Assembly: GCA_029556335.1 (NCBI GenBank)
Contig: JAKQFA010000015.1
Location: 1 to 36,598, forward strand
Origin: Methanobacteriota archaeon
GTDB lineage: Archaea > Methanobacteriota > Methanobacteria > Methanobacteriales > Methanobacteriaceae
Length of the DNA stretch: 36,598 nucleotides
Direction: 5' to 3'
Both the position numbers and the translations under genes were made by a program. Shown piece after piece: positions 18,909 to 26,454 of the stretch (its first letter is position 1; each line of letters starts with the position of its first letter). Below the pieces are notes generated by a model, which was given only the letters and a program-made list of their open reading frames with translations, was not told the DNA's origin and did no database searches.

Positions 18909-20888
18909 TTGAATAAGGCCTTTATCACCTGTGCTTTGCCCTACGCCAATGGTCCCTGTCACCTGGGACATCTCAGATCAACCTACATACCAGCCGATAT
19001 TTACGCCCGATACAACCGTATGAAGGGCCGTGAAGTTCTTTTTGTGTGTGCCACCGATGAACACGGCACCCCCATTGCAGTGAAGGCCGAAAATGAGGAT
19101 AAATCACCAATGGAGATTGCTGGACGATATTATAACTTGATAAAAGATGATCTGGATGCCTGTCACATCTCCTTTGACAACTTCTCCAGAACCACCGACT
19201 CCCTGCACTACCAGATCGCCCAGAACTTCTTTTTAGATCTGTACCAGAAGGGCTACATATACGAAGAGACCATACAGCAGCTGTACTGCCCTGATTGCAG
19301 CCGTTTTCTGCCGGATCGCTATGTAGTGGGGAGCTGTCCCCAGTGCCATGCAGAAGGAGCCCGGGGTGATCACTGCGAGTCCTGTGGTAGGCATTTAGAC
19401 CCCCTGGAGCTCTTAAATCCCACCTGCCTTAATTGTGAATCCCAGCCACAGATTCGTGAGTCCAGGCACTACTTCTTTAAGCTGAGCCACTTCCAAGAAC
19501 AGGTTGAGGAGTGGATCGAATCCAACCCCGAACTCCCGGCAAACGTCCGTAACTACGCCTTACAGTGGGTTAAGGAGGGACTTAAGGACTGGATCCTCAC
19601 CAGGGATATGGACTGGGGAATACCGGTGCCCCTGGAAGGCGCTGATGGTAAGATCATATATGTATGGGGCGAAGCCTTCCTCGGCTACATCTCCTCAGCG
19701 GCCCAGTGGTCCCGGAGGGAGAATGAACCCTGGGAGCCTTACTGGGATGATGGTGCAGTGCATTTCATTGGCAAGGACATCATCTACCATCACAGCATAT
19801 TCTGGCCAGCCCTGCTTCTGGGCTACGGTTGTAAACTTCCCCGAACCATAGTAGCCGGGGAGTACCTCTCCCTGGAGGGGCGTAAAATGTCCACCAGTAA
19901 AAACTGGGTTATATGGGCATCTGATTTCATGGAAAAATTTGATTATAATCTCTTAAGATATTACCTGGTGGCTAACGCTCCCCTCACCCGGGACACCGAC
20001 TTTTCCTGGGACGACTTCCAGAGACGGGTTAACGATGAACTGGCCGATGTTCTGGGGAACTTCCTGCACCGGACCTTCTCCTTCACCCACCGCTTCTACG
20101 GGGGTGAGATACCCCAACCTAGGATCTGGAATGATGCTGACCATGACCTGGAAGAAGAGTTGAAGAAGTTGCCGGAAAGGGTTTCCAGTCACCTGGAGAA
20201 GTTCAAGTTCAGGGAGGGACTGCGGGAGATAATAGGACTAGCTAAGGCTGGTAACAAGTATTTCAACGACCATGAACCATGGAAAACCGTTAAATCCAAT
20301 CCACAGGAGGCAGCCACTTGCCTGTATCTATGTAACCAGATAGCCAAGGCCATTGGCATCCTATTATTACCTTACCTTCCAGGTAAAGCAGGGGATATAC
20401 TATCTATCCTGAATCTGGATGATCCAGAGTATAGTTGGGATGATGCTGCCCAATTTTTACCAGCAGGACATGTGTTAGCACCAGCCCGACCTTTGTTCCC
20501 TAAAATAGATGATGAAGTTATTGAAAGGGAGAAGCAGATTCTTTATGAAAATTTAGAGGAGAAAGAACCTATGGATCTTGTAAGTATTGAAGACTTTGCC
20601 TGCATGGACCTGCGGGTAGGGTTGATTACTGGAGCAGAAGCTGTGAAAGGCTCTGAGAACCTTTTGAAGTTGTTGGTTGATCTTAAGGATAGGCATATAC
20701 AGGTGGTGGCAGGACTGGCCAAGAGCTACCAGCCAGCGGAGCTTATAAATCAGAAGGTAACTGTGCTGGTCAACCTCAAGCCAGCCAAACTCTTTGGAAT
20801 AAAGTCAGAAGGTATGGTCCTAGCCACTCAGGACAGTCTCAATTTATTAGACCCTGGGAGCGCCGAGGTGGGTGAAAAAATTAAATGA
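18909..20888 (+). CDS. metG: methionyl-tRNA synthetase with C-terminal tRNA-binding domain
   Basis: This protein of about 659 residues charges initiator and elongator tRNA-Met. It has HLGH (18-21), four CxxC pairs for two zinc knuckles (127/130, 143/146, 156/159, 173/176), and KMSTS (326-330). A C-terminal EMAPII/Trbp111-like OB domain begins at about 560 (DFACMDLRVGLI...VVAGLA...GIKSEGMVLA). In the methionine-pocket segment, usually W-x-D-A-P-x-G-Y, it reads WGEAFLGY. The frame opens at ATG 18894, but GGGAGG (18896-18901) lies inside that start; it fits a TTG at 18909, giving MNKAFITCALPYANGP. ATG 18903 is the other option. The stop overlaps the next gene by four bases. Confidence 0.95.
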   Translation: MNKAFITCALPYANGPCHLGHLRSTYIPADIYARYNRMKGREVLFVCATDEHGTPIAVKAENEDKSPMEIAGRYYNLIKDDLDACHISFDNFSRTTDSLHYQIAQNFFLDLYQKGYIYEETIQQLYCPDCSRFLPDRYVVGSCPQCHAEGARGDHCESCGRHLDPLELLNPTCLNCESQPQIRESRHYFFKLSHFQEQVEEWIESNPELPANVRNYALQWVKEGLKDWILTRDMDWGIPVPLEGADGKIIYVWGEAFLGYISSAAQWSRRENEPWEPYWDDGAVHFIGKDIIYHHSIFWPALLLGYGCKLPRTIVAGEYLSLEGRKMSTSKNWVIWASDFMEKFDYNLLRYYLVANAPLTRDTDFSWDDFQRRVNDELADVLGNFLHRTFSFTHRFYGGEIPQPRIWNDADHDLEEELKKLPERVSSHLEKFKFREGLREIIGLAKAGNKYFNDHEPWKTVKSNPQEAATCLYLCNQIAKAIGILLLPYLPGKAGDILSILNLDDPEYSWDDAAQFLPAGHVLAPARPLFPKIDDEVIEREKQILYENLEEKEPMDLVSIEDFACMDLRVGLITGAEAVKGSENLLKLLVDLKDRHIQVVAGLAKSYQPAELINQKVTVLVNLKPAKLFGIKSEGMVLATQDSLNLLDPGSAEVGEKIK

Positions 20889-22438
20889 ACGAATCCCTAC
20901 TAATTGGTCGTGCCGAGAAATTCCTATCCCAGATACACGGTTTTGATGGGAAGGTAGGAGATGTCCACTCCTTCCTGGGAACTTACTCCCAGTTTAAGGA
21001 TAACCTAGACCGCCTTTACGAACTCCGGGATTATATGGAGCTTAAGGGTTACAAAGCCCCCTTCCGATCCCTGAAGTATGGGAGAGTGCAGTCATCTGAG
21101 ATGAAAATGGATGACCTCCATGATGTGAGCCGTCACTCCCAGTTTTTCCGTATGAGGGCTGCAGCCAAGAAGAACATTCTAGACCGGGTTAAATCTGCCA
21201 TTGCCTCCCATAGAATAATCCTGGGCCACCTGGAAGAGTATGCAACCGTGACTTGCACTTCCTGCCAATCACGTTACCGTGGTCATGAACTGGGCAAACT
21301 ATATCCAGCTAAATGTGGGTGTGGCTCATCCCAATTTAACTTAGACATAAATAAGGATGGATTTTACCGGTTGGGGATCCTCAAGTACCTTCCCATCTCA
21401 GGGGATTACATGGTAAAAATGTCAGAGCTATCATCCCTAGGAAGAGAGGCCTTCAGGGGTTTGGTGCGTATCCTGAAACAGGAAAAAAGGGGAATTGTGA
21501 AAACCATTTCCATGGTAGTTAAGGTGATGGAAGATGGTCGGTGGATTCGTAAACGAGTTAAAATTGATGCCCAGGACCAGTTGAATTATGAGAAAAGGAT
21601 CCGGGAAAGCTATGGCAACAATGCCCGTATCGAGTTCATACAGTTTCACCGTAAAAGACCTGCAATCATTAATGACAAGCACGTTCAAACCGCCCTGGCC
21701 CTGGGATATGTGGGGTACTCCGAGGATCTGGGAGAATCACTACTACCCCCACTGCTGCAGCAAAAACTAAAAAATGAATCTAATTTATTGATCTACGATG
21801 CCTCTCTCAAAAAGGCGGAGGAAAGGGCCAAAATTCAGAAGGAGTGGGATGATAATCTAAACCTCAAGGAAGATCTTTTAAGGGAGATACTCCAGGAGGA
21901 AGGACTGGTGGATGGTGAAGGCCAGATGAATCCCGGCTTGAAAGAGGATCTGCAGCTAAGGGATAAGCTACAGAAGGACGTGTTCCAGGAAAACCCCCGG
22001 GCCCTGATACTCTGGGACCTGATGCGTTACTATTTATCCACTTCCTACGACCGGCGCAGTAAGTACTCCGGGCCCTTCCCCTATCTAAGGCCATCACTGG
22101 ATATTAACCAGTTGAAGGCATTCCAGGAATTCCCCTCCCAGACAGTTACCATGCTAAAGGACTTTCAGGATGAAGATATTGAATCCCTGCTGGAGATGGA
22201 TAAGATCATTTCCTTCAAATTTTCCTTGGAAAAAAAAACCCAGGGCTTACACATCAAAATGGATCCAGCCATGGGGGCGGCAATTTTAAATATAAAGGGA
22301 CAGGTTCCCATCTCCAGAGCGGCCCAGATCTTCAAAGTAACACCAGCACAGGTGAAAAAACAGAAAGTCAGGCTGGAAACACTCCAGAAACCAGGCAGTC
22401 CCAAGGCCCAGAAGTTTCTGAAACTGGTCCAGGGATGA
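20885..22438 (+). CDS. DUF530 family protein, zinc-ribbon and HTH-like
   Basis: The 517-residue protein matches, from memory of its sequence style, the methanogen DUF530 family of unknown function. Visible features are a helical N-terminus, a zinc-ribbon-like set of cysteines (Cys124/Cys127 in CTSC and Cys144/Cys146 in CGC), a basic central region (KRGIVKTISMVVKVMEDGRW), a charged helical stretch, and a C-terminal PISRAAQIFKVTPAQVKKQKV that resembles a helix-turn-helix. These suggest nucleic-acid binding. The ATG at 20885 overlaps the metG stop (ATGA), so translation is probably coupled, hinting at a role near translation or tRNA. Confidence 0.85.
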   Translation: MNESLLIGRAEKFLSQIHGFDGKVGDVHSFLGTYSQFKDNLDRLYELRDYMELKGYKAPFRSLKYGRVQSSEMKMDDLHDVSRHSQFFRMRAAAKKNILDRVKSAIASHRIILGHLEEYATVTCTSCQSRYRGHELGKLYPAKCGCGSSQFNLDINKDGFYRLGILKYLPISGDYMVKMSELSSLGREAFRGLVRILKQEKRGIVKTISMVVKVMEDGRWIRKRVKIDAQDQLNYEKRIRESYGNNARIEFIQFHRKRPAIINDKHVQTALALGYVGYSEDLGESLLPPLLQQKLKNESNLLIYDASLKKAEERAKIQKEWDDNLNLKEDLLREILQEEGLVDGEGQMNPGLKEDLQLRDKLQKDVFQENPRALILWDLMRYYLSTSYDRRSKYSGPFPYLRPSLDINQLKAFQEFPSQTVTMLKDFQDEDIESLLEMDKIISFKFSLEKKTQGLHIKMDPAMGAAILNIKGQVPISRAAQIFKVTPAQVKKQKVRLETLQKPGSPKAQKFLKLVQG

Positions 22439-22490
22439 ATCTGGAGTCAACCTGTTTAAGGTATCTTGTAGATCTACGAAGGGATTGAGT

Positions 22491-22949
22491 ATGGTGGAGG
22501 AAATATACGTATCCCAGCCACTGACTATCCAGAGGATTATGGAGCTTCTAGAGCAGCACCCGGATCTGGTGAAGATTAAATGTCCACCCAGCTTGTATGC
22601 ACGCACCTCATCTCGCTATCTGGGTGCACTTGAAAATCTGGGTGTGGTGGTTGAGCCAGAAAAAAGGAGGGGAAGACCAGCTAAATATGGTGATGAAGAA
22701 GTTAAAAAGATAGATGAACTACTCTCACAGGGAAAAACTCCCCGGGAGATAGCCCGGTTAACTGGTATACCCCTAAAAAGTGTGTACCCCCTTATCCAGA
22801 AAAACTTAAGCCCAGGCCGGCCACGGAAATACGACGCTGAAACTGTGGATAGGGTTAAAAAACTCCGTAAATCTGGGAAAAGTGCCAGGGAAATATCAGA
22901 ACAACTACTCATCCCCCTGCGGAGTGTGTACTTTCTTTTAAACCGGTGA
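22491..22949 (+). CDS. DNA-binding protein with two AT-hook/HTH repeats
   Basis: I do not recognise a named family. The 152-residue protein starts with a winged-helix-like segment (1-55, LTIQRIMELLEQHPD...YLGALENLGVV). Two 45-residue repeats of equal length follow. Each opens with an AT-hook-like core (KRRGRPAKY at 58-66, SPGRPRKYD at 107-115) and continues into a helix-turn-helix (GKTPREIARLTGIPLKSVYPLI and GKSAREISEQLLIPLRSVYFLL). It is basic and soluble, and probably binds A/T-rich DNA as a regulator or chromosome-associated protein. The frame opens at TTG 22485, but AAGGGA is correctly spaced only for ATG 22491. The palindrome GTAGATCTAC (22468-22477) just before the ribosome site could be autoregulatory. 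Confidence 0.85.
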   Translation: MVEEIYVSQPLTIQRIMELLEQHPDLVKIKCPPSLYARTSSRYLGALENLGVVVEPEKRRGRPAKYGDEEVKKIDELLSQGKTPREIARLTGIPLKSVYPLIQKNLSPGRPRKYDAETVDRVKKLRKSGKSAREISEQLLIPLRSVYFLLNR

Positions 22950-22979
22950 CAGCCATTACAGTAAGTATCTTTGCCTAGG

Positions 22980-22999
22980 CAGGGGAGTTATCTTCCCTG
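22980..22999 (+). promoter_or_regulatory. hairpin in front of the GPT-like gene
   Basis: CAGGGGA-GTTATC-TTCCCTG folds into a 7-bp stem (one G-T pair) with a six-base loop, ending two bases before the AGGAG ribosome site of the next gene. There is no U-tract, so it is more likely a leader structure than a terminator. Confidence 0.4.
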
Positions 23000-23013
23000 T
23001 AGGAGAATGGAAA

Positions 23014-23985
23014 ATGAATGTTAACATCGTAACCCCCTATCTGGGCCTCCTAATTTCCTCTGGTATCTGTGGAATTGTGGCCTTTCTAATAACCTTCATA
23101 AGCATGCCCCGGCTCATAAGGAAGCTTAAGAGTGCAGAAATCGTTGGTAAGGATATCCATAAACCCAGCAAGCCATTGGTGGCAGAGATGGGTGGTATAG
23201 GTATCTTATTCGGTTTTGCAATGGGGATGTTTCTGGGAATTTATTTACATCCCCTACTCCAGGGACAGCTAATCATTAGCCTACTGGTAATTCTACTGGT
23301 TGGTGTTGTGGGGATGGTTGATGATTTAGTGCAGCTTTCCTCCCGGGAGAAGCTAATCCTGCTATGGCTGGCAGGATTGCCCCTCATATGGATCGCGCCA
23401 CCGAACGTGGGGTTCTTCTACATGCTGTCCATGCCATTCGCCGTTACCATTGCATCCAACCTTACCAACATGCTGGCCGGTTTGAATGGTATTGAATCAG
23501 GATTAGGGGCCATTGCCATGACTTCTCTATCAGTTTCGTGCATCATCATGGGTAAAATAGATGTGGCCCTAATCAGCATGGCCATGCTGGGGGCGCTCCT
23601 GGCCTTCCTGTACTACAACCGCCACCCCTCAAGGGTTTTCCCCGGGGATGTGGGCACCCTCATCATAGGTGCCACCATCGTTGTAGTGGCCTTTATTGGT
23701 AGAGTTAAGATCATTGCCCTTATCGTACTTTTACCCAACATCATCGACAGTTTACTCAAATTTTTCAGTGCTGGGGTCATGGAACGCCAATACCAGGAGC
23801 CCACCCAGGTAGGGGAGGATGGTGTATTGCTGGTGCCGGAGGGTGGTTTTAACTCCCTGATACGCTGGATTTTAAAGCGTCCCATGAAAGAGAAGAACGT
23901 GGTGATACTGGTTTGGAGTATTGGTATGTTCTTTGGGTTGCTAGGAATCTTTTTGGCTTATTTTTTAAAAACCAGCCTTATATAG
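23014..23985 (+). CDS. GPT/MraY-family glycosyl-1-phosphate transferase
   Basis: The 323-residue integral membrane protein has about ten hydrophobic helices. It belongs to the family that moves a sugar-1-phosphate from a UDP-sugar to a polyprenyl or dolichyl phosphate. The Mg-binding Asp pair (Asp103-Asp104, GMVDDL), NMLAGLNGIESG (152-163) and FPGDVGT (209-215) are clear. The NGxE form resembles eukaryotic DPAGT1 and archaeal AglH more than bacterial MraY, so UDP-GlcNAc transfer to dolichyl phosphate for N-glycan or surface glycan is my best guess. AGGAG precedes the ATG. It stands at the edge of the surface-glycan region. Confidence 0.9.
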   Translation: MNVNIVTPYLGLLISSGICGIVAFLITFISMPRLIRKLKSAEIVGKDIHKPSKPLVAEMGGIGILFGFAMGMFLGIYLHPLLQGQLIISLLVILLVGVVGMVDDLVQLSSREKLILLWLAGLPLIWIAPPNVGFFYMLSMPFAVTIASNLTNMLAGLNGIESGLGAIAMTSLSVSCIIMGKIDVALISMAMLGALLAFLYYNRHPSRVFPGDVGTLIIGATIVVVAFIGRVKIIALIVLLPNIIDSLLKFFSAGVMERQYQEPTQVGEDGVLLVPEGGFNSLIRWILKRPMKEKNVVILVWSIGMFFGLLGIFLAYFLKTSLI

Positions 23986-24006
23986 ATGGTTTTCCTCAAA
24001 GGGGGG

Positions 24007-24501
24007 TTAACACCATTTTACGTCGGCGGTGGTGTAATAGTAGCGGTGGGAGAAAGCTGGATTAAATACGCTGTTGGACATGTGATCTGTTTGGAAGGTG
24101 CCGGCTATGCTTTTACGTATGTAATAGTTTATACGCTCCCCCATGCAGTTTTTATCACCCCTGGTTTTTAAGGTGGGATCAGATGCATATGCCCTGATCT
24201 GTATCTTGGTTTTCTGGTAAACCGGATTGTAGCCCTGATTTTGGTATTCAATCCCAAGGATTTGTACCCGGGATGGTAATAGCAGGCGCTGGTTTTTCTG
24301 CGAGTAGTTGGAGAAAGCCTGGTCAGGGTAAACTGCTAAGCTATCCAGGCTTGCACCCTGGGTGGCGCCGTTGCGTGCTGCAGCCATGGCCAGGGTGAGT
24401 TCACTGGATTCACAAGTAAATGTAGCCATGAGCAACAGCATCATGGGGATGGTGGCCATAATCATCATAAATTCAATGGAAATTTGTCCCTGGTAGTCCA
24501 T
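24007..24501 (-). CDS. pilin-like protein with class III signal peptide
   Basis: The 164-residue protein begins MDYQGQISIEFMMIMATIPM. G5|Q6 followed by QxSxEF, with Glu at position +5 of the mature protein, and a hydrophobic helix is the euryarchaeal class III (DUF361) signal, normally cut by the EppA-type prepilin peptidase. The mature domain is about 140 residues and ends in VKWC with few other cysteines. It is therefore a candidate structural or minor pilin displayed outside the cell. It follows another pilin-like gene by 15 bp. Nearby glycosyltransferases may modify it, but that is only inferred from position. Confidence 0.88.
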   Translation of the reverse strand: MDYQGQISIEFMMIMATIPMMLLLMATFTCESSELTLAMAAARNGATQGASLDSLAVYPDQAFSNYSQKNQRLLLPSRVQILGIEYQNQGYNPVYQKTKIQIRAYASDPTLKTRGDKNCMGERINYYIRKSIAGTFQTDHMSNSVFNPAFSHRYYYTTADVKWC

Positions 24502-24516
24502 TCTTCCACCTTCTTT

Positions 24517-24942
24517 TTAGATTGTTTCCTGGATAACCAGGAAGTGGTTTCCATCTTCATCACGCTGGTGGGTGATCCGGTACCTCTTTGATGGGTAGAG
24601 AACTATATTTTTCTCGGTATGCTTGGGACCGGTGACTCGTGGAGCTAGATATGTACTGAAGCAATTTCGACTTCCCATATCCACCAGTACTCCCGATGAA
24701 TTTATCTTCACCCGATAATCCCGGCCATTTATTGAGGGTGACATTTCCACTATTAATTCATGACCATTCCCACCGGAATAGGCATCCTCCAGGGATTGTG
24801 CTACCTTTTCTGCAATTATTCTGGCTTCAACTGATTCCTGGATAGAATATACGGATTTAGATCTTTCTTCTGCAATTCCTATTATTCCTGACAGGATTAT
24901 TAGGAACACCATGGATGCTAATAGAAACTCCCCACTCATCAT
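24517..24942 (-). CDS. small membrane-anchored pilin-like protein
   Basis: The 141-residue protein starts MMSGEFLLASMVFLIILSG, a single N-terminal hydrophobic helix after a short Gly-Glu-containing leader, then a soluble domain rich in beta-type residues. It lacks the QxSxE motif of its neighbour. The SG/EF junction with an acidic residue before the helix recalls a minor pilin or pseudopilin, and its place in one operon with a true class III pilin supports this. It could also be a plain membrane-anchored surface protein. Two Met codons in a row open the frame and no ribosome site is visible. Confidence 0.8.
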   Translation of the reverse strand: MMSGEFLLASMVFLIILSGIIGIAEERSKSVYSIQESVEARIIAEKVAQSLEDAYSGGNGHELIVEMSPSINGRDYRVKINSSGVLVDMGSRNCFSTYLAPRVTGPKHTEKNIVLYPSKRYRITHQRDEDGNHFLVIQETI

Positions 24943-24999
24943 ACTGTAAATTATATATGTAATACTGTATTAATAATATATATTACTGTGGTGATCTAG
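24940..24999. promoter_or_regulatory. divergent promoter with three phased TACTGT repeats
   Basis: Between the pilin-like pair and the THUMP gene, TACTGT occurs at 24942-24947, 24963-24968 and 24984-24989, exactly 21 bp apart each time. The spacers are A/T-only TATA-like runs: TTATATATG (24951-24959), suited to the rightward gene, and the palindrome TAATATATATTA (24974-24985), suited to the leftward pair. The rightward gene has GGTGAT as ribosome site. Confidence 0.6.
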
Positions 25000-25524
25000 A
25001 TGAGAGGTGAAAAGTTTGATCTATTGATAGATTTCAATGGCAGCCGGAACAAGTGGAATGGACAGGAGCTCCTGGGAATAGTGGAACTGCAACAGGTACT
25101 CCGAAAGACTGGGAAGAGATTTTTTATAAAAGAATCAGAGTTTCCCCACACGGTGATGGTGGAAGTGGAGAATGATCCCCTGGAGATCTATCGTTTCCTT
25201 CGTGAAATTTCTTGCGATGTAATATCCAGGGCCATGTACATCGAAAGTACCGTGGAAACCTGTGGTAATCAAATAACCCAACACGCAGTTAACTGCATTG
25301 GATCAAAAGCTCGCCCAGGAGATACCTTCACGGTGAAGTGCAAGGTGAAGAAGCGAAGATATATTAATTCCTGTCATAAACTAATGATGAGAATTGAAAG
25401 TGAAATCATTGACGGGTTTGATCTCCAGTTGGACCGTGACCAGCCACGTTGGATTGTTCACCTTGAATTTTTAGGTGAAAAGACCGGTATATCTGTCCTG
25501 GACACTGAAAAACTCGTTGACTGA
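25000..25524 (+). CDS. THUMP domain protein
   Basis: The 174-residue protein looks like a stand-alone THUMP domain. THUMP domains bind RNA, usually tRNA, and are most often fused to tRNA-modifying enzymes. The tell-tale parts are the alternating strands around RPGDTFTVKCKVKKRRY (107-123), SCHKLMMRIESEIID (126-140), and the closing DLQLDRDQPRWIVHLEFLGEKTGISVL. No catalytic domain is attached, so it may act as a tRNA adaptor like archaeal/eukaryotic Tan1. ATG 25000 follows GGTGAT. It leads a three-gene rightward operon and shares a promoter region with the pilin-like genes. Confidence 0.83.
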   Translation: MRGEKFDLLIDFNGSRNKWNGQELLGIVELQQVLRKTGKRFFIKESEFPHTVMVEVENDPLEIYRFLREISCDVISRAMYIESTVETCGNQITQHAVNCIGSKARPGDTFTVKCKVKKRRYINSCHKLMMRIESEIIDGFDLQLDRDQPRWIVHLEFLGEKTGISVLDTEKLVD

Positions 25525-25545
25525 TGGGGGTTAGAGTTGGAGTAA

Positions 25546-26055
25546 ATGTATCGGATCATGAGATTTAGGGGCGGGGCTTACAGGTTCCATGAACTGGCCG
25601 AATACTTGGAAGACGCCGGTGGAATGATCATTCAGGAGAATAGGTTGCACATCATCCGGGGGAGTTCCTTTATCAGGGAGGAGTTACATGTCCTGATGAT
25701 CATTCCCCCCGATGAAGTGGAACACGTTAAATCCCTGGCCCAGGATATCAAAGGCCAGGTAGAGGAAGATCTGAACTTGGATCCCCAGGATGAACTGGAT
25801 ATGTTACATTACTTTTACTTGTATCACATCCTCAGCCAGGCTGGTGGATGGATGAATCTATCCCTGATTAAGGATCTAGCCGACCAGTTATACCACGCTG
25901 ATGATCCAATCCCAGATCTGGTTTATTTGAACTACTTAGATGGATCATTCCCCCTGGAATATCTGAAAAAGTGCCTGGATACCATGTGCACAATGCAGTT
26001 ACTGGAAGTCCGGGACAAGAAGGGAACCCAGGAGTACCGTGTGAAAAAGGATTAG
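25546..26055 (+). CDS. conserved-looking protein of unknown function
   Basis: I do not recognise this 169-residue protein. It has no signal peptide or membrane helix. An N-terminal alpha/beta part (FRGGAYRFHELAEYLEDAGGMII...EELHVLMIIPP) is followed by an acidic helical half (QVEEDLNLDPQDELDMLHYFYLYHIL) and a C-terminal helix-rich segment ending in a strand pair (MQLLEVRDKKGTQEYRVKKD) that has the look of a winged-helix wing. It is soluble and could be a small adaptor or DNA-binding protein. It sits 21 bp after the THUMP gene with a GGAG ribosome site and 15 bp before the DUF131 gene, so they are co-transcribed. Confidence 0.8.
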   Translation: MYRIMRFRGGAYRFHELAEYLEDAGGMIIQENRLHIIRGSSFIREELHVLMIIPPDEVEHVKSLAQDIKGQVEEDLNLDPQDELDMLHYFYLYHILSQAGGWMNLSLIKDLADQLYHADDPIPDLVYLNYLDGSFPLEYLKKCLDTMCTMQLLEVRDKKGTQEYRVKKD

Positions 26056-26070
26056 ATGTGATTTTTTTTG

Positions 26071-26331
26071 ATGATCAGGGGCGAATATTTAGTAACAATA
26101 GGGGCCGTGGCTATAATCCTGGGAATACTCCTCTTGATAGTAGGGACAGTTCTCCTTTCCCAGGGTAAAGGTGAAGGATCAGCTAAGAGCACTTCACAAG
26201 TACGTGGGGGCGGAGTGATTATGATTGGACCCATCCCCATCATTTTCGGTTCTGATAAAGGCAGTGTGGTGCTGGTGGTGATCTTGGCCATCATACTGAT
26301 GTTCTTATCCTACCTTATTTTCTACCGGTGA
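26071..26331 (+). CDS. DUF131 / TIGR00304 small membrane protein
   Basis: The protein of about 86 residues has an N-terminal membrane helix (LVTIGAVAIILGILLLIVGTVL), a Gly-rich loop with RGGGVIMIGPIPIIFGSDKG, and a second membrane helix (VVLVVILAIILMFLSYLIF). The central GGGVIMIGPIPIIFG run is the mark of the archaeal DUF131 (TIGR00304) family, whose function is unknown. The start is ATG 26071, eight bases after GATGTGAT; the TTG just before it is less likely. It is last in the THUMP operon. Confidence 0.85.
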   Translation: MIRGEYLVTIGAVAIILGILLLIVGTVLLSQGKGEGSAKSTSQVRGGGVIMIGPIPIIFGSDKGSVVLVVILAIILMFLSYLIFYR

Positions 26332-26356
26332 AATGCTAGTTTTTTTGAACCTTTAT

Positions 26357-26374
26357 ATCTAATTTTTTTTAGAT
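26357..26374 (+). terminator. possible terminator of the THUMP operon
   Basis: ATCTAA-TTTTTT-TTAGAT folds as a 6-bp stem whose loop is all T, and the transcript carries an eight-U run here. It lies about 25 bp after the DUF131 stop codon. Confidence 0.4.
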
Positions 26375-26387
26375 TAGGAACAAGGAA

Positions 26388-26397
26388 TATATTTTAA
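26388..26397 (+). promoter_or_regulatory. TATA box before the glycosyltransferase run
   Basis: ATATATTTTA lies about 60 bp ahead of the ATG at 26455, leaving a predicted leader of about 35 nt with the ribosome site AGTGATGAT. It probably starts the rightward surface-glycan transcript. Confidence 0.45.
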
Positions 26398-26454
26398 GAA
26401 ATCATATCTAAAAAGAAAATGATATAAGCAAATAGTTTGTTAAAGAGTGATGAT

